Below, in pieces: positions 39,909 to 49,078 of a DNA stretch of 64,000 nucleotides (the first letter of the stretch is position 1; each line of letters starts with the position of its first letter). The DNA comes from CAVSVP01 sp963731125 (GTDB taxonomy: Bacteria; Pseudomonadota; Gammaproteobacteria; Competibacterales; Competibacteraceae): the NCBI GenBank assembly GCA_963731125.1, contig CAVSVP010000033.1:112375-176374 (forward strand), given 5' to 3'. The notes under the pieces are model-generated. The model searched no databases. It saw nothing but the letters and a program-made list of their open reading frames with translations, and was not told the DNA's origin. The translations under genes were made by a program, and so were the position numbers.

Positions 39909-41783
39909 ATGATGAAACACGGATATCCCTGTGACCGACCTTCGGACCTGCGGCAACGGGCCGAGTCGGCATTAAAACAATGGAGCGTCAACACCGAGCC
40001 GGCGTCAGCGCAGCAAATCCAGCATTTGCTGCACGAACTGCAGGTCTATCAAATCGAGCTGGAGATGCAGAACGATGAGCTGCGCCGGACTCAGCAGCAA
40101 CTGGAAACAGCACTGGAAAAGTATGCCGATCTCTATGACTCCGCACCCGTCGGCTACTTTACCCTCGACGAGTCGGGGCTGATTCTGGAAGCGAATCTCA
40201 GCGGCGCTGTCTTGCTGGCTGTGGAACGGCACTTCTTGCTGAAAACACCTTTCTCCCAATACGTTGCACGGGAAAGCCAGGATGTGTACTACCAACACCG
40301 CCGGCAGGTTTTCACCTCGCAATGCCGGCAGCGCTGCGAAATCGACCTGGTGAAGAAGGACAAGTCATGGTTCCCAGCCCAGCTCGAAAGCATCATCGTG
40401 GTCGAGAATCAAGGCCCCAGGAATCGCTGCCGCACCATTGTCAGTGATGTCACCGAGCGCAACAGGGTTGAAGCACAAATTCGCTACCAAGCATTTTACG
40501 ATCCCCTCACGGGTTTGCCCAATCGGACCTTGTTCATGGAACGCCTTTCCCAGGCGATAAAACAGACGCATCGCACCCGCACACTGATGGCTTTGCTGTT
40601 CATCGACCTGGACGACTTCAAGAACATCAACGATACGTTCGGTCATTCACTCGGTGATTTGTTGTTGCAAGAGGCCGCCACTCGGCTACGTGGTCATATC
40701 CGTGAGAATGATACCGTCGCCCGTTTAGGCGGTGATGAATTCACCTTCATTTTGCTGGATATTGCCACGGAACAGGGCGCCTGTATCGTCGCCGAGAAAA
40801 TAATCGCGATGCTATGCCAACCCGTGCTGCTTGAGGGACGGGAGGTGTTCACCAGCGCCAGCATTGGCATCACCCTCTTTCCCACGGACGCCGGCGACTG
40901 CATCACCTTGCTGAAGAACGCCGACATCGCCATGTACCGGGCGAAGAAGGCAGGCCGTAATTGCTACCGCTTCTTTACGCCAGCGTTGACTGCGGAAATT
41001 TCGAACCGCTCGAGACTTGAGCAGGATTTGCGGCATGTCCTTGAACGCGATGAGCTCAGCCTGCATTATCAGCCGATTATTGAGCTCGGTTCCGGGCGGT
41101 TGATTGGCGCCGAGGCATTGCTGCGTTGGCGCCATCCGCGCTGGGGTGTGGTGACGCCGGACGCATTCTTGACTGCCGCGGAGGAAATGGGACTGGCCAT
41201 AAAGATCGGCGAGTGGGTGCTGCGCACGGCGTGCCATCAAGCCGCCGCCTGGAGAAATACCGCATTATTGGGTCCTTTTTGCATGGCGCTAAACCTGTCA
41301 AGTCATCAGTTCGATAACGGGAAATTTCTGGACATCGTCACCAAAACCTTGAAGGAAACCGGGCTGCCGGCAACACTCTTGACATTTGAAATCACCGAAA
41401 ATTATATGATATGTGAAACCAAGAAAATCATTCAAAACCTCCGCGCCCTGAGAGATCTCGGAATCCATCTTGCAATCGATGATTTCGGAACCGGTTATTC
41501 CTCGTTGAGCTATCTCAGGCGTCTTCCCGTCGATGCCCTCAAAATCGACCGCTCCTTCATCAGGGATGTGAGTTTCAACCCAGACGATGCGATACTGGTC
41601 GAGACGATTATTACCATGGCCCACAGCCTGAAGCTGGACGTCATCGCCGAGGGCGTTGAGACACACGAGCAACTCGTATTTCTGCACGCCCGCGGCTGCA
41701 ATAAGGCACAGGGATTCTATTTCAGTAAACCGTTATCCGCGGAACCATTCAGCGAGTTGGCGCGTCGCTGGAAGCCCATTTGA
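39909..41783 (+). CDS. PAS-GGDEF-EAL c-di-GMP turnover protein
   Basis: The 624-residue protein has an N-terminal coiled coil and PAS domain (about 30-195), a GGDEF domain with intact GGDEF at 274-278, and an EAL domain with Glu402-Ala-Leu and later Asp-Asp-Phe-Gly-Thr-Gly-Tyr-Ser-Ser. Both active-site motifs are kept, so it may make and degrade cyclic di-GMP. It is the second gene of a tight operon with the CheB-CheR-PAS-GAF protein, which suggests that methylation-type sensing is linked to c-di-GMP output. Two adjacent ATGs exist at 39909 and 39912. Confidence 0.92.
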   Translation: MMKHGYPCDRPSDLRQRAESALKQWSVNTEPASAQQIQHLLHELQVYQIELEMQNDELRRTQQQLETALEKYADLYDSAPVGYFTLDESGLILEANLSGAVLLAVERHFLLKTPFSQYVARESQDVYYQHRRQVFTSQCRQRCEIDLVKKDKSWFPAQLESIIVVENQGPRNRCRTIVSDVTERNRVEAQIRYQAFYDPLTGLPNRTLFMERLSQAIKQTHRTRTLMALLFIDLDDFKNINDTFGHSLGDLLLQEAATRLRGHIRENDTVARLGGDEFTFILLDIATEQGACIVAEKIIAMLCQPVLLEGREVFTSASIGITLFPTDAGDCITLLKNADIAMYRAKKAGRNCYRFFTPALTAEISNRSRLEQDLRHVLERDELSLHYQPIIELGSGRLIGAEALLRWRHPRWGVVTPDAFLTAAEEMGLAIKIGEWVLRTACHQAAAWRNTALLGPFCMALNLSSHQFDNGKFLDIVTKTLKETGLPATLLTFEITENYMICETKKIIQNLRALRDLGIHLAIDDFGTGYSSLSYLRRLPVDALKIDRSFIRDVSFNPDDAILVETIITMAHSLKLDVIAEGVETHEQLVFLHARGCNKAQGFYFSKPLSAEPFSELARRWKPI

Positions 41784-41904
41784 GCGCCACGCGCGGCTGA
41801 GAACAAAAAACAACAACAGAACCAAGAAAGGGGTTGGAGTTACCCAGTCCGGCTACGTCTGTCAGGACGATGGGAAATTTGGAATGGTCCCAATCCTGCC
41901 TTGC

Positions 41905-42249
41905 TTAGTGACCGACCGATTTTGACCAGATGTTGATAATCACTACCCCCGCAATGATAAGAGTGGTACCGAGAATCGTGGGCAGATCCGGGATTTCTCG
42001 ATAGAGAATAACCGCCACCAGAGACACCAGGACGATACCGAGCCCGGACCAGATGGCATAGACAATACTTACCGGAAGGGTCTTCAGTACCAGCGTCAAA
42101 CAATAGAACGCAGTGCCGTAACCTACGATCACGATCAGGCTGGGTCCCAGCCGGGTGAATTGTGCCGTTGCCTTAAGTGTGCTCGTGGCGATAACCTCTG
42201 CCACGATAGCGATCGTAAGGTAGACAAATGAGGCTATATTCTGAGTCAT
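41905..42249 (-). CDS. Small multidrug resistance (SMR) family transporter
   Basis: The 114-residue protein has four membrane helices and the SMR hallmark glutamate in helix 1 (Ile-Ala-Ile-Val-Ala-Glu-Val-Ile-Ala-Thr-Ser). Tyr-Ala-Ile-Trp-Ser-Gly-Leu-Gly in helix 3 matches EmrE-like drug/proton antiporters. Start ATG 42249 is preferred over a TTG two codons upstream. The guanidine class cannot be excluded, but I see no guanidine riboswitch hairpins upstream. It is convergent with the c-di-GMP gene. Confidence 0.92.
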   Translation of the reverse strand: MTQNIASFVYLTIAIVAEVIATSTLKATAQFTRLGPSLIVIVGYGTAFYCLTLVLKTLPVSIVYAIWSGLGIVLVSLVAVILYREIPDLPTILGTTLIIAGVVIINIWSKSVGH

Positions 42250-42377
42250 TGACAAACTTTATGCCCGATGAATACTCTTAAGGCTGTAGAGCTTACCTGC
42301 TTTTGTGCAGGCATGCTTCTTGTCAAGGTGCGGTTACCTGATAACCACATTTCCATTCTCCAATTTGATGCTATCGA

Positions 42378-42965
42378 ATGTTTAACGTTTGTTATAACGA
42401 AATCGTCAATCAAATGGATCGAATCGATCCCATTTTATATGGCAAAACAAGGAATTTTATAGATGGCGCGGTAACCTATTTATCACCTTATGTCTCTAGA
42501 GGGGTAATCTCTACTAAATTTGTCTTAGAAAATATTTTAAATCGAGGATACCATCCTAACGGAATTGAAAAGTTCGTACAGGAATTAGCCTGGCGTGATT
42601 ATTGGCAGCAAGTATAACTACCCGACAAGAATCTCATTCAAATTAATCTAACCCTGCTAACGCTGATTTACAATTTTTATGATCTTGATCCGCTATGGAA
42701 AAAGAATATATCTGTCAATCGAGTACTACTTTTTGAACCTTCTCATTTTGTACGGTATCTGGTTTCCAGGAAAACCATTGATTTTGTACTTGCCCTGGCA
42801 GACAACATTAAAGGTATACAGGTTTATGTCGACGAGTTTGAAGATCTAGTCAGTAAATACGATTTGCAAGACATGTTCTACAAAGAACATCCGCTAAACA
42901 AACATTATCGTGGCAATGAAGAAAGTAGAGATTGGATGTTTGATGTCACAGGTTATTATTCTTAG
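42378..42965 (+). pseudogene. Decayed photolyase-like genes (FAD-binding fragment fused to a second remnant)
   Basis: One frame runs through, interrupted by TAA at 42615. The first part (79 codons) matches the start of a cryptochrome/photolyase FAD-binding protein: Lys-Thr-Arg-Asn-Phe-Ile-Asp-Gly-Ala-Val-Thr-Tyr-Leu-Ser-Pro-Tyr-Val-Ser-Arg-Gly and Glu-Leu-Ala-Trp-Arg-Asp-Tyr-Trp-Gln-Gln-Val. After the stop the text is of a different photolyase-linked protein (Arg-Val-Leu-Leu-Phe-Glu-Pro-Ser-His-Phe, Glu-His-Pro-Leu-Asn-Lys-His-Tyr), ending at TAG 42963. The middle of the first gene and the head of the second are gone. The region is much richer in A and T than its surroundings, which suggests acquisition from another phylum. 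Bases 42966-43218 are further decayed text. Confidence 0.75.
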
Positions 42966-44025
42966 TTTTTTGCCTTCTGGAAGAAATGCAAGAAAGCGCT
43001 TTGATTAATGCAGCGAGATGAAATCTATGTCATTAATGATATTATACATTTGACTAAAAAATATTGAAAAGCTTGGCTGGATTCAATGCCTGAATAGCAT
43101 TGACTCTGATGCAGGTATCAAGAAAAAATAGCATCTACCGAAAAAGATTTTTGTTGTATGCAACAGGGTAAAAGAATAGGAAAAATATGGGATGAAGTAA
43201 AATATTAAAGCAAAATCAATGCACGCAGTTAATCTTATCTTCCCTCATCAGCTTTTTAAAAACAGTCCAATCATTCAAAACGGATTGGCTGTTTACCTTG
43301 TAGAAGAATTTCTGTTTTTCCAGCAATACCCCTTTCACAAGCAAAAGATTGCCTTTCACCGGGCGACAATGAAATATTATGAACATTATTTAACATCAAA
43401 GGGCGTACAAGTAAACTACATCAACGCGCAGAACGAATTCTCTGATGTGCGGCAACTTATCACGGCATTGAGTAAACAAGACATTAAAATCCTTCATTAT
43501 ATCGATACGATAGATCACTGGCTTGAGAAAAGAATTCAATCCAGCGCTGACAAAACGCACATTGAATGCATTAAACACCCTTCACTCCTGTTTTTAAACA
43601 CTAAAGAAGAATTACAGACCTTTTTTAAACCAGAGAAAAAAAGTTTTTTCAGACCAAGTTTTACATCTGGCAACGCAAGCAACGCAACCTATTACTTGAC
43701 GGAGCACAACGACCTTTGGGCGGAAAATGGAGTTTTGATGCAGAAAACCGGAAGAAGTATCCTAAGAATAAAGTATCCCCGCCTATTGAATATCCTCCAA
43801 CCGATCCTTTCTTTCATGAAGCTAAAAATTACGTTGTCAATTACTTTTCAAAAAATCCCGGGGAGTTAGCCAGTACTCCCTTATATCCCACAAATTATGC
43901 TTCCACCCAACAATGGCTCCACCAGTTCTTACACGCTCGCTTTGCCGAATTTGGCCCCTATGAAGATGCGATTGTCGCAGAGCAAAGCCTATTACATCAC
44001 AGCATGCTAACGCCCATGCTTAATG

Positions 44026-45469
44026 CACCCCATTATACATATCTCCTCCTCTGCGCTAATCTAAAAGTTTTTTGAAGCCAGCGGAGACGAATGCGATGAA
44101 CTGGGCAGAAGCCGAGATGGCCACGGCGGATCTGGGAGACGAGCGGCTCAACCGGCGCTTGAAGAAAGTGTTGAAGCGTCTGGGGGACGATCCCGCCGCC
44201 AGTATTCCGGAGGCTTGCCGGGGGTGGGCCGAAGTCCAGGGTGCTTATCGGTTTCTGGCACATGAGAACGTGGATTGGGAAGCGGTGCTGAAGCCGCATT
44301 GGACGTGCACGCAAGAGCGGATGCACCACCACCCGGTGGTGCTGTGTCTGCAAGACACGACGGAACTGGATTTTACCGCCCAGCCCAGCATCGACGGGCT
44401 GGGACCGCTGAGCTATGCGGCCCAGCACGGGATGTATGTGCATCCTACCTTGGCGGTCACCCCCGACGGGTTGCCGCTGGGCGTGTTGGATGCCTGGATG
44501 TGGGCACGCGATCCGCAGACCCATGGCCAAGACAAACGCCATTGGCCGATGGAGGCTAAGGAAAGTATCCGGTGGTTGGAAGGCGATGAACGGGTAGCAG
44601 AACTGGCTTCGCAAATGCCCGACACCCGCCTGGTGTATGTGGCGGATCGGGAATGCGATATCCACGCCTTCATGGCGCAAGCGCAGCGCTTGGACCATCC
44701 GGCAGACTGGCTGATTCGCGCCAGCCACAATCGCTGCACCGACAGCGATCAAAAGTTGTGGGATCGCTTGGACACGGCCCCCGCGCTGGGCGACGTTAGC
44801 TTTACCCTGCCCGCTGCCCCTGGACGCCCGGCCCGCCGGGTGAAACAGACCCTGCGGGTGGAGCGCGTGACGCTGCAGCCTGCCCGCGGTGTAGCGGTCG
44901 AAGTCACCGCGCTGCTGGCGCGCGAAGACCATCCACCGCCAGGGGAAAAGCCGCTGGTGTGGCGACTGCTGACCAACCGCGCGGTAGCCACCTTGGCAGA
45001 CGCCTTGACGTTGATCGAGTGGTATCGGGCGCGTTGGACCCTGGAGGTTTTTTTCCGTATTTGGAAGCAGGGCTGTCGGATCGAGGCACGGCAATTGAGT
45101 GCGCTGGAGCGACTGGAACCGGCCCTGGCACTGTACTTGATCATCGCCTGGCGAGTGCAGTTTTTGATACTGATGGGGCGCACCTGTCCCGAGCTGCCCG
45201 GCGATGTGGTGTTTGACCCCGAGGAATGGCAAGCGGCCTATATGGTGGGCAAGCGCCAGACACCGCCGCCTGAACCGCCTCCCCTGGGGGAGATGATTGC
45301 GCTGGTTGCGAGCTTCGGCGGTTGGTTGGGGCGCAAGCATGACGGACCGCCCGGTCCGAAAGCGATCTGGACGGGGTTGCAGCGGATTCGGGATTTTGCC
45401 ATCGCCGTGCAAGTGATGTCAGAAATGCATAATCTTTCAAGCGGTTAACAAGTTGTGTGTAATGGGGTG
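44026..45469 (+). mobile_element. IS4-family (Tn5/IS50-like) insertion sequence, 1444 bp
   Basis: The element starts CACCCCATTATACATA and ends with the near complement TTGTGTGTAATGGGGTG. Both sides carry the same 10 bases ATGCTTAATG (44016-44025 and 45470-45479), an exact target duplication within the photolyase gene. Removing the element and one copy restores that gene's frame, which defines the boundaries to the base. Confidence 0.93.
44096..45448 (+). CDS. IS4-family transposase (Tn5/IS50-like)
   Basis: The 450-residue transposase has the Tn5-type N-terminal DNA-binding domain (Asp-Leu-Gly-Asp-Glu-Arg-Leu-Asn-Arg-Arg), the first Asp in Cys-Leu-Gln-Asp-Thr-Thr-Glu-Leu-Asp, the second in Val-Ala-Asp-Arg-Glu-Cys-Asp, and the Tyr-x-x-Arg-Trp-x-x-Glu motif with the catalytic Glu. 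The ATG at 44096 has GGAG nine bases upstream. The frame is intact, so this copy could still be active. The exact target repeats also suggest a fairly recent jump. Confidence 0.92.
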   Translation: MNWAEAEMATADLGDERLNRRLKKVLKRLGDDPAASIPEACRGWAEVQGAYRFLAHENVDWEAVLKPHWTCTQERMHHHPVVLCLQDTTELDFTAQPSIDGLGPLSYAAQHGMYVHPTLAVTPDGLPLGVLDAWMWARDPQTHGQDKRHWPMEAKESIRWLEGDERVAELASQMPDTRLVYVADRECDIHAFMAQAQRLDHPADWLIRASHNRCTDSDQKLWDRLDTAPALGDVSFTLPAAPGRPARRVKQTLRVERVTLQPARGVAVEVTALLAREDHPPPGEKPLVWRLLTNRAVATLADALTLIEWYRARWTLEVFFRIWKQGCRIEARQLSALERLEPALALYLIIAWRVQFLILMGRTCPELPGDVVFDPEEWQAAYMVGKRQTPPPEPPPLGEMIALVASFGGWLGRKHDGPPGPKAIWTGLQRIRDFAIAVQVMSEMHNLSSG

Positions 45470-46226
45470 ATGCTTAATGTAGGATTGATCACTGCGAAGG
45501 AAATCATAGACACTACCCTCCGATTTGCAGAAAAAAACGATATTCCCATCCATTCAACCGAAGGATTTATTCGGCAGATCCTAGGATGGCGTGAGTTTAT
45601 ACGTGGCATATATGAGTATCAGGGAACCGCAGAGCGTACGAAAAACTTCTGGAAGTTCAGCCGAAAATTACCCGATTCTTTTTATCACGGCACGACAGGT
45701 ATCGATCCGGTAGATATTACCATTCAGAAAGTGCTGCGCACCGGTTATTGCCACCATATAGAGCGCCTTATGGTGTTGGGAAATTTTATGTTGCTCTGCG
45801 AATTTGACCCCGATGAAGTTTACCGCTGGTTTATGGAGCTGTTTATGGATGCCTATGATTGGGTTATGGTGCCGAACGTTTACGGTATGAGTCAGTTTGC
45901 CGACGGGGGCATGATGGCCACCAAGCCCTACGTAAGCGGCAGCAACTACCTCATGAAGATGAGTAATTACCCAAAGGGACCATGGCAAAATACCTGGGAT
46001 GCTTTGTTTTGGCGTTTTATGCATATTCACCGCGACTTTTTTACGCAAAATCCCCGGCTTGGCATGCTTGTAAAGAGTTTCGATAAGATGCCAGATAAAA
46101 AACAAAAAATGGTTATCGATACGGCGAATAACTATTTAGCAAGTTTGCGACCTGTACGATTAAATTGAACCCCCTTAAGTCTAATACTATTCTTATAAGT
46201 AACAGTCTCACCATCCGAATCGCCAC

Positions 46227-46547
46227 GTGGAGGGCCGTACGATGAAGAACCTCGAAGTCTGTGTGCAGATCACGATCAAGCCGACGGAGGCGAGTGTGGA
46301 TGCTGATCAGGTTGCCACCCGAGTGGATGATGGTCAGTTCCGGCTGGTGCTGAAGGAAGGCAGCTTATTCGACATCGATGCATTGGAGACGGGGGTATTG
46401 AAGGCGAGCTATGCGACGAGGCGAGATGCCCTGGGCGGGGCGCTGGAGGAGGCGAGCCGGGAGAAAGCCATGGAGGGGTGTGGCGAAAAAGGGGGGCCTG
46501 CCAAGTGGTCCGGCACGGGAGTGCGTACCGAGTCGATGGGGAAGTAG
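46227..46547 (+). CDS. IS protein, upstream frame (ORF A)
   Basis: The 106-residue product starts with Met-Lys-Asn-Leu-Glu-Val-Cys-Val-Gln-Ile-Thr-Ile-Lys-Pro and looks like the N-terminal part of the transposase. It overlaps the next frame by 70 bases. The overlap contains a run AAAAAGGGGGG (46486-46496), a good place for a -1 ribosomal slip that would fuse the two frames, as many IS elements do. An ordinary inactivating frameshift is the alternative. Confidence 0.65.
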   Translation: MEGRTMKNLEVCVQITIKPTEASVDADQVATRVDDGQFRLVLKEGSLFDIDALETGVLKASYATRRDALGGALEEASREKAMEGCGEKGGPAKWSGTGVRTESMGK

Positions 46548-47932
46548 GTCGGTTTCGGTTTGGTCTGTTTGATGTGGTGGATGAGGCCGGTGAGCGGATG
46601 TTGGCGGGTCGTCAGTTATGGCCGAGCTGTGCGGGGCGGCAGTGGTACCCGACCGCGGGTTTCAAGGAACTGGCGTGGCTGACGGGGGCGACCCAACGGA
46701 GCTATCGGCAGACGGTTGAGCAGTTCAACCGAAGTCGCCATCAGGAGGTCGACGGGACGCCGTTGAATAGCTTACGTGACGGGGCGGAAAGGGAGGGAGG
46801 GAAGGTCATCGAGTTTCTGGACCACCACAGTGAAAAGGTGTTGCGTGCACACCAGTTCGACGCCGAGGGTCGCCCGGCGGCGAGTGCCCCGCTGGTCGGT
46901 GAGTTAGCGTCGTTTGCGCCAACCCGGTTGAGCGACTTGACGGTCGACGAGGCGCTAACCGTGGTCGAGCAAGCCATGCGCCAGCGGGGCCTGGCCGAAG
47001 CGCTGATTGAGGAAGTCAAGCAACAGAACCACGGCGCCGACGACGAACACCCCCACGATACGGTGACTATCGCCGTGGATGACGTCGGAGTCAAGGAGCA
47101 GAAGGCGGAGCGGGTGCGCCAAGGGGGGCGGTCAGCGACCGCCCCGGGGGCAGAACTCGAAGCGGTGGCGGAACCCAAAGCGGTGGCGGAACCCAAAGCG
47201 GTGGCGGAACCCACGGCGGTCAATGAACCACTCGCCCCCCCAGCGCCGAAGGCGAACCAGCGCCCGACGGTGCATAATACAGTGGCCCAGATCGAGCGGC
47301 CGGGGCAACGCTTTACGCTCACCGGCACCAGCGTCGGTCAGGTGCTACGGTTTGTGTTGGCTTTTCTGCTCACCAAGGGTCTGCTGGCGCAGCGGCTGCG
47401 GTTTTTTACCGATGGCCAACGGAGCTTGCAAGGGGCCATTCTCACCTTCCTTAGCTGGCATCCCGCCGCTTCGCTGATCCTGGATTGGTTTCACTTAGTC
47501 AAGAAGTTCAAGGAGCAGTTGAGTTTGGCCTGTCGAGGCCGTGAGATTCGCAACCGCCACCTGCCGGTGTTGCTCGGCCTGCTCTGGTTCGGGTTGCTCG
47601 ACCGGGCGCAAGACTATCTGGGCGCCATCGCCGCTTCGGAGCTGAAGGATCCCGCGGCGATGGAACGCCTGATCGGGTACCTGGAGCGTAACCGCTCCCA
47701 CATTCCCTGCTATGCCCTGCGACGTCAGTTGGGACTTCCCAACTCCAGCAATCCGGTCGAGCGGGCCAACCACTTGGTCACTTCCAACCGGCAGAAGCAT
47801 CATGGGATGAGCTGGTCGAAACCAGGCTCTTATGCCCTGACAGCGTTGAGCGCGGTGGTTCTCAATGGCGCCACCCGAGCCTGGGTGCGAAACAGGATCA
47901 TCCCGTTCAAGTTCGTTGCCAAAGCGGCTTGA
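46478..47932 (+). CDS. IS transposase, downstream frame (ORF B)
   Basis: The 484-codon frame codes for a DDE-type transposase: Ala-Val-Asp-Asp-Val-Gly-Val-Lys for the first Asp, Asp-Gly-Gln-Arg-Ser-Leu for a second site, Ile-Leu-Asp-Trp-Phe-His-Leu-Val-Lys-Lys-Phe, and a late Asn-Pro-Val-Glu-Arg-Ala-Asn. It resembles ISLre2/ISKra4-type transposases, but I cannot fix the family. A short in-frame 18-bp repeat (Ala-Val-Ala-Glu-Pro-Lys, near 47161-47217) interrupts the core. True translation probably begins in ORF A. Confidence 0.7.
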   Translation: MWRKRGACQVVRHGSAYRVDGEVGRFRFGLFDVVDEAGERMLAGRQLWPSCAGRQWYPTAGFKELAWLTGATQRSYRQTVEQFNRSRHQEVDGTPLNSLRDGAEREGGKVIEFLDHHSEKVLRAHQFDAEGRPAASAPLVGELASFAPTRLSDLTVDEALTVVEQAMRQRGLAEALIEEVKQQNHGADDEHPHDTVTIAVDDVGVKEQKAERVRQGGRSATAPGAELEAVAEPKAVAEPKAVAEPTAVNEPLAPPAPKANQRPTVHNTVAQIERPGQRFTLTGTSVGQVLRFVLAFLLTKGLLAQRLRFFTDGQRSLQGAILTFLSWHPAASLILDWFHLVKKFKEQLSLACRGREIRNRHLPVLLGLLWFGLLDRAQDYLGAIAASELKDPAAMERLIGYLERNRSHIPCYALRRQLGLPNSSNPVERANHLVTSNRQKHHGMSWSKPGSYALTALSAVVLNGATRAWVRNRIIPFKFVAKAA

Positions 47933-47958
47933 TCTAACCGTACAGGTCGCAAGTTTGC

Positions 47959-48209
47959 GGTGAAGTACAAAGAAACGTGCCGAGGCCGGCAGATTTGCCG
48001 TTGCTCCTGGATCGCCGGGACGCCTGATTGCGTATCCGGTAAGCCGTCAGATCCCTTCCCCAAAGCCGTCATCGGAGGGTGCTCTAGCGAGTTGGAGGCA
48101 AAAGCCCGAGGGTAACGAAGGCAGTGAAGAGGCGGGGGGGTGGGATGCGACGCCGCTGAGTGTCCAAGCCGTTATGCTCAAAAAACGATGAAAGCAATGG
48201 AGGAATAAG
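47959..48209. other. Spacer between the IS and the hydrolase gene
   Basis: No gene is supported here. The sequence is GC-rich, unlike the photolyase region on the far side of the IS, so it probably belongs to the resident chromosome or to another lost element. The promoter of the following hydrolase should lie near 48150-48200. Confidence 0.4.
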
Positions 48210-48947
48210 ATGAAATATAGCATTAAGCTATTTTTTTTAATGATTTTTTCATTCTCTGTAATGGCTGCAGGAGAAATGGTTTCCTACGTGAGTCATGGAG
48301 AAACTTATGAAGGGTATTATATCAGTCCTTCTCCCAATGCCCCACTGGTACTTCTCGTTCATGACTGGAATGGCCTGACTGACTATGAAGTGAAACGTGC
48401 CAATATGCTGGCGGACATGGGATATGCGGTTTTTGCTGCCGACCTGTTTGGGGTTGGAGCGAGGCCGACAGAGTTAGAGGACAAACGGCAGCACACCGGT
48501 GAATTGTATAAAGACCGTGCCAAAATGCGTAACTTGTTACGTGCTGCATTGGAAACTGCAAAATCGAAAGGTGCCAATGTCGATAATGCCGTCGCCATGG
48601 GATACTGCTTTGGTGGAACTGCAGTCCTTGAGCTTGCCAGGTCAGGGGCGGATTTGAAAGGCTTTGTCACCTTTCATGGCGGGTTGAGCACTCCGAAGGG
48701 TCAAGACTATTCGAAAACGAGGGGTAAACTGCTGATTCTGCATGGTACGGCAGACACAAACGTTACCATGGACAATTTTGCAGCGCTTGCCACTGAGTTG
48801 GAGGAAAAAGGTGTGTCGCACGAAATGATCACCTACGGCGGAGCGCCACACGCCTTTAGCGTCTTTGCTTCCGAGCGGTATAGAGAAGATGCGGATAGAA
48901 AATCATGGGAACGTTTTTCTCGGTTTCTTGGCGAGACGCTTAATTGA
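48210..48947 (+). CDS. Exported dienelactone hydrolase-family protein
   Basis: The 245-residue protein has a signal peptide (about 1-20, ending Met-Ala-Ala-Gly). The catalytic set of the dienelactone hydrolase family is present: Cys in Gly-Tyr-Cys-Phe-Gly-Gly, Asp in His-Gly-Thr-Ala-Asp-Thr-Asn-Val, and His in Gly-Ala-Pro-His-Ala-Phe. A GGAGG lies upstream of the ATG. The family hydrolyses lactones and other esters. Its periplasmic location sets it apart from the cytoplasmic ClcD-type enzymes; the substrate is unknown. Confidence 0.9.
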   Translation: MKYSIKLFFLMIFSFSVMAAGEMVSYVSHGETYEGYYISPSPNAPLVLLVHDWNGLTDYEVKRANMLADMGYAVFAADLFGVGARPTELEDKRQHTGELYKDRAKMRNLLRAALETAKSKGANVDNAVAMGYCFGGTAVLELARSGADLKGFVTFHGGLSTPKGQDYSKTRGKLLILHGTADTNVTMDNFAALATELEEKGVSHEMITYGGAPHAFSVFASERYREDADRKSWERFSRFLGETLN

Positions 48948-49078
48948 AAACAGATTGAGGGTTCGTTTGTTGAGTTGCTGGATATCACCAAGGCTTTGAT
49001 GCACGGACCATTTCGTTCGTTGACCGCATGATGCCGTTTATGCAATACAATTTATCAAGCGTAGAGGAGAATGGAAAA

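Larger units (their letters stand above)
43219..46138 (+). pseudogene. FeS-BCP-type cryptochrome/photolyase, frameshifted and split by an IS
   Basis: The gene starts Met-His-Ala-Val-Asn-Leu-Ile-Phe-Pro-His-Gln-Leu-Phe. A one-base loss in the A7 run at 43636-43642 shifts the frame; the correct text continues in the next frame (Phe-Tyr-Ile-Trp-Gln-Arg-Lys-Gln-Arg-Asn-Leu-Leu-Leu, then Gly-Gly-Lys-Trp-Ser-Phe-Asp-Ala-Glu-Asn-Arg). At 44025 an IS4-family element splits it; the text resumes after the second target copy as Val-Gly-Leu-Ile-Thr and continues with Gly-Trp-Arg-Glu-Phe-Ile-Arg-Gly and Gln-Phe-Ala-Asp-Gly-Gly-Met-Met-Ala-Thr-Lys-Pro-Tyr. The extreme 3' end is replaced by the terminal repeat of a second IS at 46139, which supplies the last codons and a TGA at 46166. 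The intact protein would be a light-dependent DNA repair or sensor flavoprotein. Confidence 0.85.
46139..47958 (+). mobile_element. IS element with two overlapping frames, about 1820 bp
   Basis: The left end GCAAGTTTGCGACCTGTACG (46139-46158) and the complement of the right end (47939-47958) agree at 18 of 20 bases. The left repeat lies in the 3' end of the photolyase gene and adds its final codons. I see no target duplication, so one flank may have been lost. Confidence 0.75.

Noticed and set aside
42256..42377. Guanidine riboswitch upstream of the SMR transporter
   Set aside because: One small hairpin (CCTGC/GCAGG) is present but I see no paired ACGR loops or ykkC core, so there is no basis for a riboswitch call.
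44033..45412. 459-codon frame on the minus strand of the IS4-type element
   Set aside because: It mirrors the transposase gene on the GC-rich opposite strand and has no recognisable motif.
47161..47217. CRISPR-like or regulatory meaning for the GCGGTGGCGGAACCCAAA repeats
   Set aside because: They are in-frame 18-bp coding repeats within the IS transposase without spacers. No CRISPR array is seen anywhere in the window.
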